Source: an uncultured Pseudomonadota bacterium (GTDB taxonomy: Bacteria; Pseudomonadota; Alphaproteobacteria; RF32; CAG-239). From it: a stretch of 17,274 nucleotides of DNA. This document shows positions 13,585-17,274 of the stretch, one piece after another (within the stretch, counting starts at the first letter, position 1; the number at the start of each line of letters is the position of its first letter). The notes below the pieces were generated by a model that saw only the letters and a program-made list of their open reading frames with translations, was not told the origin of the DNA and did not search any database. The DNA lies in contig CASFLB010000015.1 in the NCBI GenBank assembly GCA_949295395.1, positions 1-17,274 on the forward strand, in the 5' to 3' direction. The translations under genes were made by a program, and so were the position numbers.

Positions 13585-16095
13585 GTGAAGAAAAAAGATA
13601 ATACCGCTGCTATCATCAGTGAAATTGATAAAGCTCGCTTGAAACTTTCCATTGAGCATTATATCAAATATTTTATCGGTAAAAGAACTTGCGAAATTAA
13701 CAAGGACGAAGCCTTGGAAGCTATTGCCCTTGCCGTCCGCGAATTTGCCATGGATAAAATGTATGACACCATTGCTCGCTATAATCAGGAAAATGCTAAA
13801 AGAATTTACTATCTGTCAATTGAATATCTCATTGGCCGCTCTTTGGAAAATAATCTGCACAACCTTGGTCTTTTTGATGTTCTTAAAGACATTAAAATTG
13901 ATGGTTTTCCCGACATTTCCTTGCAAGAAATTTTTGATGCCGAATACGACCCGGCTCTTGGAAATGGTGGTTTAGGACGTTTGGCCGCTTGTTATCTTGA
14001 CTCGATGGCTTCTCTCGGAATTCCTGGATTTGGTTACGGCATCAACTATCAGTTTGGCTTATTTAAACAGAAGTTTGAAAACGGCTATCAAATTGAGCAA
14101 GCCGACAGTTGGCAAGGTGAAGATTCTCCTTGGCAGTTTGCTCGTAATGACCGTAAAGTTACTGTTCCTATTAACGGAAATGTTGAAGTTATTAAAAATG
14201 CAAACGGACAAGATACTTATATTTGGATGAACACACAACACGTTTACGGCATTCCTTATGATTTTCCGATTGTCGGCTACAAAGGAAAAGCCGTTAACTA
14301 TCTTCGTCTGTTCTCGGCAAAAACCGATGATGAGTTGGATATTAATATCTTTAATGAAGGCGGTTATATGGAAGCCGTTAAAGATAAAATCAGCACCGAA
14401 ACAATTTCTCGTGTTCTGTATCCTTCCGATGCTGTCGAATCGGGAAAGGCTTTGCGTCTTGTTCAACAATACTTCTTTGTTTCTTGCGCCGTCCAAGATA
14501 TTATTCGTCGCTTTTTGGAAAAGAGTAATGATTTCCACAAATTGCCTGATTATGTTTGTATCCAACTGAACGATACCCATCCTGCTTTGGCTATTGTGGA
14601 AATGATGCGTCTCTTAATCGATGTCTATGGCCAAGAATGGGATACCTCTTGGGATATTGTTACAAAAGTTTTTGCTTATACAAATCATACCTTACTGCCC
14701 GAAGCTTTGGAAACATGGCCAACACGCATATTAGGTAAGATTTTGCCTCGCCACTTGCAGTTAATTTATGAAATTAACCGTCGTTTTATGAATTTTGCTC
14801 GTTCTAAATTTGGTGAGGATAATGCTAAACTTGGAAGACTTTCGATTGTTGTCGGTGATGGTGACAACCAAATTATTCGTATGGCAAACCTCTCTATTGT
14901 CGGATCCTTCTCGGTGAACGGCGTAGCACGCCTTCACTCTGAGCTTATTAAAACAAATTTGGTTCCTGACTTTTATGAGCTTTGGCCTGAAAAATTTATC
15001 AACATTACAAATGGTATCACACCAAGACGTTGGCTCTTGCACGCTAACACCGCTTTATCTGATCTTATCAGCGATAAAATCGGCGAAGGCTGGATTATTG
15101 ACCTAGATGAATTACACGCTCTTAATAAGTTTATTAATGACGAAGAGTTTGTGAAAGACTTTTCTCGCGTCAAACGCGAAAATAAGAAGCGTTTAATTAA
15201 AGTCATTTCAAAAACTTCGGGTATTTTGATTGATCCTGATAGTATGTTTATCGTTCATGCCAAACGTATCCATGAATATAAACGTCAGTTAATGACTATT
15301 CTGCAAGTTATCGGTGATTATCTTGCCATTATCAAAGATAATAAAAAATTCACAACGGCTAAAACCTATATTTTTGCCGGAAAAGCCGCCCCGTCTTATA
15401 ACTTTGCTAAGCTCATTATCAAGCTGATTAATAATGTGGCCGATGTCGTTAATAACGATCCAAGAGTTAATGATATGCTCAAGGTCGTCTTTGTTCCCGA
15501 CTATAAGGTTTCATTGGCTGAAGTTATTATTCCGGCCGCTGATGTCAGCCTGCAAATTTCAACAGCTGGCTTTGAAGCCTCTGGTACCGGCAACATGAAA
15601 TTTGCGCTCAACGGCGCCTTGACCGTCGGAACACTTGATGGAGCCAATATTGAAATCCGTGAAGAAGTTGGCGAAGACAATTTTTATCTCTTCGGTTTAA
15701 CTTCTGATGAGATTCAACAGCAACGTTCTTCTTATAATCCTCGTGCTATCTATGAAAACAGCGATTATATAAAACGAATCTTGAACGCACTGAATTCAAA
15801 TATGTTCTGCGAAAAAGATTATGTTTTGCTGTTTAAGCCGATTTTTGAAGAACTTATTAACCGCGACTATTTCTTTGTTTTGGCTGATTTGGAAGCGTTT
15901 GATAAAACCATTAAACAAGCTTCTGAGGATTTCCAAGACAAATCAAAATGGGCAAAAAAAGCTATTGCCAATGTAGCCAACATCGGTAAGTTTTCTTCTG
16001 ATCGTGCCGTTCTTGAATATGATAAGTATATTTGGCACACGGCTGAAAGCCGCAAGGCCACAAAGAAAACTGAAAAAGCTAAAAAATCGGCTTAA
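13585..16095 (+). CDS. glgP: Glycogen/alpha-glucan phosphorylase
   Basis: 836 residues starting at a GTG (see the ribosome binding site), close to the 800-840 of bacterial and animal glycogen phosphorylases. The enzyme releases glucose 1-phosphate from alpha-1,4-glucan ends with inorganic phosphate and pyridoxal phosphate. Visible family motifs are E-Y-D-P-A-L-G-N-G-G-L-G-R-L-A-A-C in the N-terminal half, Q-L-N-D-T-H-P-A-L (substrate region), N-I-T-N-G-I-T-P-R-R-W, H-A-K-R-I-H-E-Y-K-R-Q-L and E-A-S-G-T-G-N-M-K-F, in which Lys672 binds pyridoxal phosphate. The Lys-rich C-terminal tail is short. The gene stands alone: tolC is divergent upstream and a strong hairpin follows. Other glycogen genes (glgA, glgB, glgC) are not in the window. 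No convincing promoter was found; a GATAAT near 13546 lacks a partner -35. Confidence 0.97.
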   Translation: MKKKDNTAAIISEIDKARLKLSIEHYIKYFIGKRTCEINKDEALEAIALAVREFAMDKMYDTIARYNQENAKRIYYLSIEYLIGRSLENNLHNLGLFDVLKDIKIDGFPDISLQEIFDAEYDPALGNGGLGRLAACYLDSMASLGIPGFGYGINYQFGLFKQKFENGYQIEQADSWQGEDSPWQFARNDRKVTVPINGNVEVIKNANGQDTYIWMNTQHVYGIPYDFPIVGYKGKAVNYLRLFSAKTDDELDINIFNEGGYMEAVKDKISTETISRVLYPSDAVESGKALRLVQQYFFVSCAVQDIIRRFLEKSNDFHKLPDYVCIQLNDTHPALAIVEMMRLLIDVYGQEWDTSWDIVTKVFAYTNHTLLPEALETWPTRILGKILPRHLQLIYEINRRFMNFARSKFGEDNAKLGRLSIVVGDGDNQIIRMANLSIVGSFSVNGVARLHSELIKTNLVPDFYELWPEKFINITNGITPRRWLLHANTALSDLISDKIGEGWIIDLDELHALNKFINDEEFVKDFSRVKRENKKRLIKVISKTSGILIDPDSMFIVHAKRIHEYKRQLMTILQVIGDYLAIIKDNKKFTTAKTYIFAGKAAPSYNFAKLIIKLINNVADVVNNDPRVNDMLKVVFVPDYKVSLAEVIIPAADVSLQISTAGFEASGTGNMKFALNGALTVGTLDGANIEIREEVGEDNFYLFGLTSDEIQQQRSSYNPRAIYENSDYIKRILNALNSNMFCEKDYVLLFKPIFEELINRDYFFVLADLEAFDKTIKQASEDFQDKSKWAKKAIANVANIGKFSSDRAVLEYDKYIWHTAESRKATKKTEKAKKSA

Positions 16096-16105
16096 TCAAT
16101 CTTTG

Positions 16106-16141
16106 AAAAAAACGCGAGGAACTTCATTCCTCGCGTTTTTT
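16106..16141. terminator. Bidirectional rho-independent terminator after glgP
   Basis: AACGCGAGGAA (16111-16121) pairs perfectly with TTCCTCGCGTT (16127-16137) around a 5-nt loop. A T-run (16136-16141) follows on the plus strand and an A-run (16106-16112) precedes it, so it can also stop minus-strand transcripts from the right. It begins 11 nt after the glgP stop and 9 nt beyond the last stop of the decayed ORF on the other strand. Confidence 0.9.
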
Positions 16142-16380
16142 GTTTGTCTCTAACGTAATGGTGAGTCATTTACATTACATTTAGAACACATGGTACCAAT
16201 ACAATTCGATGCATTAAAACAGCCTCTACTCCACCATAGGGATTATCTTTTTTTATCGGTGAAGTCGTTTGAACTAAATTCGTCGCATTCTGCATTTTCG
16301 ACATGATAGTCAAATGAAAAATACGAGGATATCATTCCTGAGCATGAGGTAGATGTTCCGCTTGGACAAACCGTTGCACG

Positions 16381-16428
16381 ACTGTAACAAGCCCACCAAC
16401 ATAGACTGTAACAAGCCCACCAACATAG
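16381..16428. repeat. Perfect 24-bp tandem duplication
   Basis: Two identical, adjacent 24-bp copies (16381-16404 and 16405-16428), each beginning ACTGTAACAAGCCC on the plus strand. The length is a multiple of three, so in the minus-strand ORF it simply doubles an eight-residue segment. The perfect identity suggests a recent slippage event or an assembly artefact. Confidence 0.9.
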
Positions 16429-16437
16429 ACATAAAAG

Positions 16438-16467
16438 AAAACCTCGCTTGTTGCCAAACGAGGTTTT
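16438..16467 (-). terminator. Terminator-like hairpin after the right-edge Cys-rich gene
   Basis: AAAACCTCGCTTG (16438-16450) pairs with CAAACGAGGTTTT (16455-16467), one mismatch, 4-nt loop. On the minus strand it is followed by a U-rich tract. It lies 22 nt after the shifted-frame stop of the upstream gene (16490), the expected spacing. Its core matches the hairpin at 294-326. It also spans codons 3-12 of the small ORF that starts at 16473. Confidence 0.6.
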
Positions 16468-16481
16468 CTTCATTCGTTATA

Positions 16482-16487
16482 CCTCCT
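16482..16487 (-). promoter_or_regulatory. Strong ribosome binding site before the small Cys/Trp-rich ORF
   Basis: AGGAGG on the minus strand, 8 nt before ATG 16473. It lies directly after the shifted-frame stop of the upstream gene, so the small ORF may have been translated from the same transcript. Confidence 0.55.
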
Positions 16488-16489
16488 AT

Positions 16490-16594
16490 TTAGTTACAGT
16501 TGTGACCTTTGGTCCATCTAACCCCTAAAGGATGAAGCCCACCACATGCACAAGGGCTCTTTGGACCACCTCCAGAACATAATTTAGGTTCGCC
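16490..16594 (-). pseudogene. Frameshifted 3' end of the right-edge Cys-rich gene
   Basis: In the frame shifted by one base relative to the upstream Cys-rich ORF, 34 codons follow from 16594 to a TAA at 16492-16490. They read G-E-P-K-L-C-S-G-G-G-P-K-S-P-C-A-C-G-G and end W-T-K-G-H-N-C-N. The C-A-C-G-G element resembles the C-T-C-G-G and C-E-C-G-G elements of the 672-residue protein. The frame is closed immediately upstream by TGA TAG, so it can be joined to the main frame only by a one-base shift at 16584-16597. This segment brings the end of the gene to the terminator at 16438-16467. It suggests a single-base insertion (mutation or sequencing error), less likely programmed frameshifting. Confidence 0.55.
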
Positions 16595-17274
16595 AGTCTA
16601 TCATCGGAGGAGTTACATTACAATTCGGACATAAATAGCCTCCCGAAGTCGACTTTGAGCAACATTTATAACAAGTATGTCCCAATTGTGAAGGCGTTAC
16701 CTCACGTCCATAAGGACAAGAGCATCCATCACCAAGGCTATATCCCGGAGGACAAGAGTCGACAGGGTCTGGCTCATATCTTTTAACGCATAACGAGGTT
16801 CCAACAGCCACCCAGTATCCCTCATCGCAAGCCCAAGCCTTACATTTGGTCGGACATTGACTGTGGAACCGAATACAATGTGCGTTTGCAGGAACCAATA
16901 CCGCTGTTACATCATCGCACGGATCTTTATCCGGTATACAGCTATCTCCGCTCTTGGTATAGCCACTCTCACAACTATCGAGTTTATACTTGGTGCTTCC
17001 GGTCGAGCAATCCGTATTCTTGGGCGTACAGGTTGAGCAATTACCATGATCCGGACAGGTACTTAAACTATATCCCGAACAGGTTTCGGCCGTACATACC
17101 TTCTTACAGCTGTTGCCGTCCTTGGTATAGCCGCTGTCGCAAGCCCAGCCTGAACATTTTGACGAACATGTACTGTAATAAGATGTACAATGAGCGTTTG
17201 CCGGTACCGTTACCGCTGTTACATCATCACATGGATCAATTTTCGTACAACCTGAGTAAGCGTTGCCTTCATAG
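16584..17274 (-). CDS. Cys-rich repeat protein, 5' end missing (window edge)
   Basis: The frame is open from the right edge to TAA 16586-16584, giving 229 residues without a start codon in view (a TTG at 16898 is internal to the repeat and not a credible start). The protein is very Cys-rich. It contains two copies of a unit with a period of exactly 104 residues (312 bp): D-P-C-D-D-V-T-A-V-x-V-P-A-N-A-H-C, then C-x-x-K-C-x-x-W-A-C-D-x-G-Y. A shorter S-G-Y-T-K-x-G-x-S-C element recurs inside. The layout suggests disulfide-bonded extracellular modules like those of the 672-residue protein at the left, but the repeat sequences differ. The last residues (M-I-D-W-R-T) are probably not the natural end, as the next 34 codons in a shifted frame continue the Cys pattern. 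No named family is recognised; export is likely but the signal peptide is outside the window. Confidence 0.75.
   Translation of the reverse strand, partial: YEGNAYSGCTKIDPCDDVTAVTVPANAHCTSYYSTCSSKCSGWACDSGYTKDGNSCKKVCTAETCSGYSLSTCPDHGNCSTCTPKNTDCSTGSTKYKLDSCESGYTKSGDSCIPDKDPCDDVTAVLVPANAHCIRFHSQCPTKCKAWACDEGYWVAVGTSLCVKRYEPDPVDSCPPGYSLGDGCSCPYGREVTPSQLGHTCYKCCSKSTSGGYLCPNCNVTPPMIDWRT
16881..17236. repeat. Two copies of a 312-bp period repeat inside the Cys-rich gene
   Basis: The segments at about 16882-16925 and 17194-17237 are nearly identical (GCGTTTGC... through CCGCTGTTACATCATC...ATC) and lie exactly 312 bp, or 104 codons, apart. They encode the D-D-V-T-A-V-x-V-P-A-N-A-H-C unit. Confidence 0.75.

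Larger units (their letters stand above)
16150..16473 (-). pseudogene. Small Cys/Trp-rich ORF interrupted by an in-frame stop
   Basis: ATG 16473 has a perfect AGGAGG (16487-16482) 8 nt upstream, and an in-frame stop two codons before it, so this is a true start position. The frame runs 76 codons to a TAA at 16245-16243, then stays open for another 30 codons to a TAG at 16152-16150. The part after the TAA is also Cys-rich (G-C-F-N-A-S-N-C-I-G-T-M-C-S-K-C-N-V) and ends 9 nt before the bidirectional terminator, as if it were the original 3' end. The motif C-S-K-C-N-V resembles C-P-N-C-N-V near the end of the neighbouring Cys-rich gene. The N-terminal part contains an eight-residue duplication (L-C-W-W-A-C-Y-S twice). 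It could be a decayed paralogue, a real 76-residue peptide, or a frame with a sequencing error. Its start codons overlap a terminator-like hairpin. Function unknown. Confidence 0.4.

Noticed and set aside
14059..14580. Minus-strand frame of 173 codons inside glgP
   Set aside because: It is the shadow of a strongly conserved glgP region and has no support of its own.
16381..16428. CRISPR-like repeats
   Set aside because: Only two directly adjacent copies with no spacer; a simple tandem duplication in a coding frame.
16584..16898. A separate 104-residue gene starting at TTG 16898
   Set aside because: The TTG is inside a repeat unit and the frame is open upstream to the window edge, so this is the C-terminal part of a larger protein.

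Overview
The window most likely comes from a low-GC alphaproteobacterium, possibly one of the uncultured host-associated (gut) lineages. The lineage markers are FlaF, a ChpT-type histidine phosphotransferase, and the tolC-popZ-valS gene order with a PopZ (DUF2497) protein. All three are alphaproteobacterial traits. The gut assignment is inference from base composition and from the Cys-rich secreted proteins; no rRNA is present to confirm it.

Layout. Positions 1-2363 (minus): the 5' part of a secreted protein running off the left edge, with a near-consensus promoter, then a 672-residue secreted Cys-rich repeat protein with its own terminator. 2603-2998 (minus): flaF, closed by a terminator. 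3096-5153 (plus): an orphan periplasmic solute-binding-like protein, a glutathione S-transferase-like protein with its own promoter, and a small lipoprotein. 8266-5184 (minus): a tight four-gene operon coding for a secreted protein of unknown function, a ChpT-like phosphotransferase, a CheY-like receiver and a CheR methyltransferase. 13383-8408 (minus): tolC and popZ, a terminator, then valS. 13585-16095 (plus): glycogen phosphorylase, ended by a strong hairpin. 16150-17274 (minus): a decayed-looking stretch of Cys-rich genes, made of a 5'-truncated repeat protein that appears frameshifted near its 3' end and a small Cys/Trp-rich ORF with an in-frame stop and a perfect 24-bp tandem duplication.

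How the genes fit together. FlaF, CheR, CheY and possibly ChpT point to flagellar motility and phosphorelay signalling. PopZ is a cell-pole organiser and TolC an efflux or type I secretion channel. ValS and GlgP are housekeeping genes. The least understood parts are the Cys-rich secreted proteins at both ends and the secreted protein that opens the chpT-cheY-cheR operon. No tRNA, rRNA, CRISPR array, transposase or phage gene was seen.
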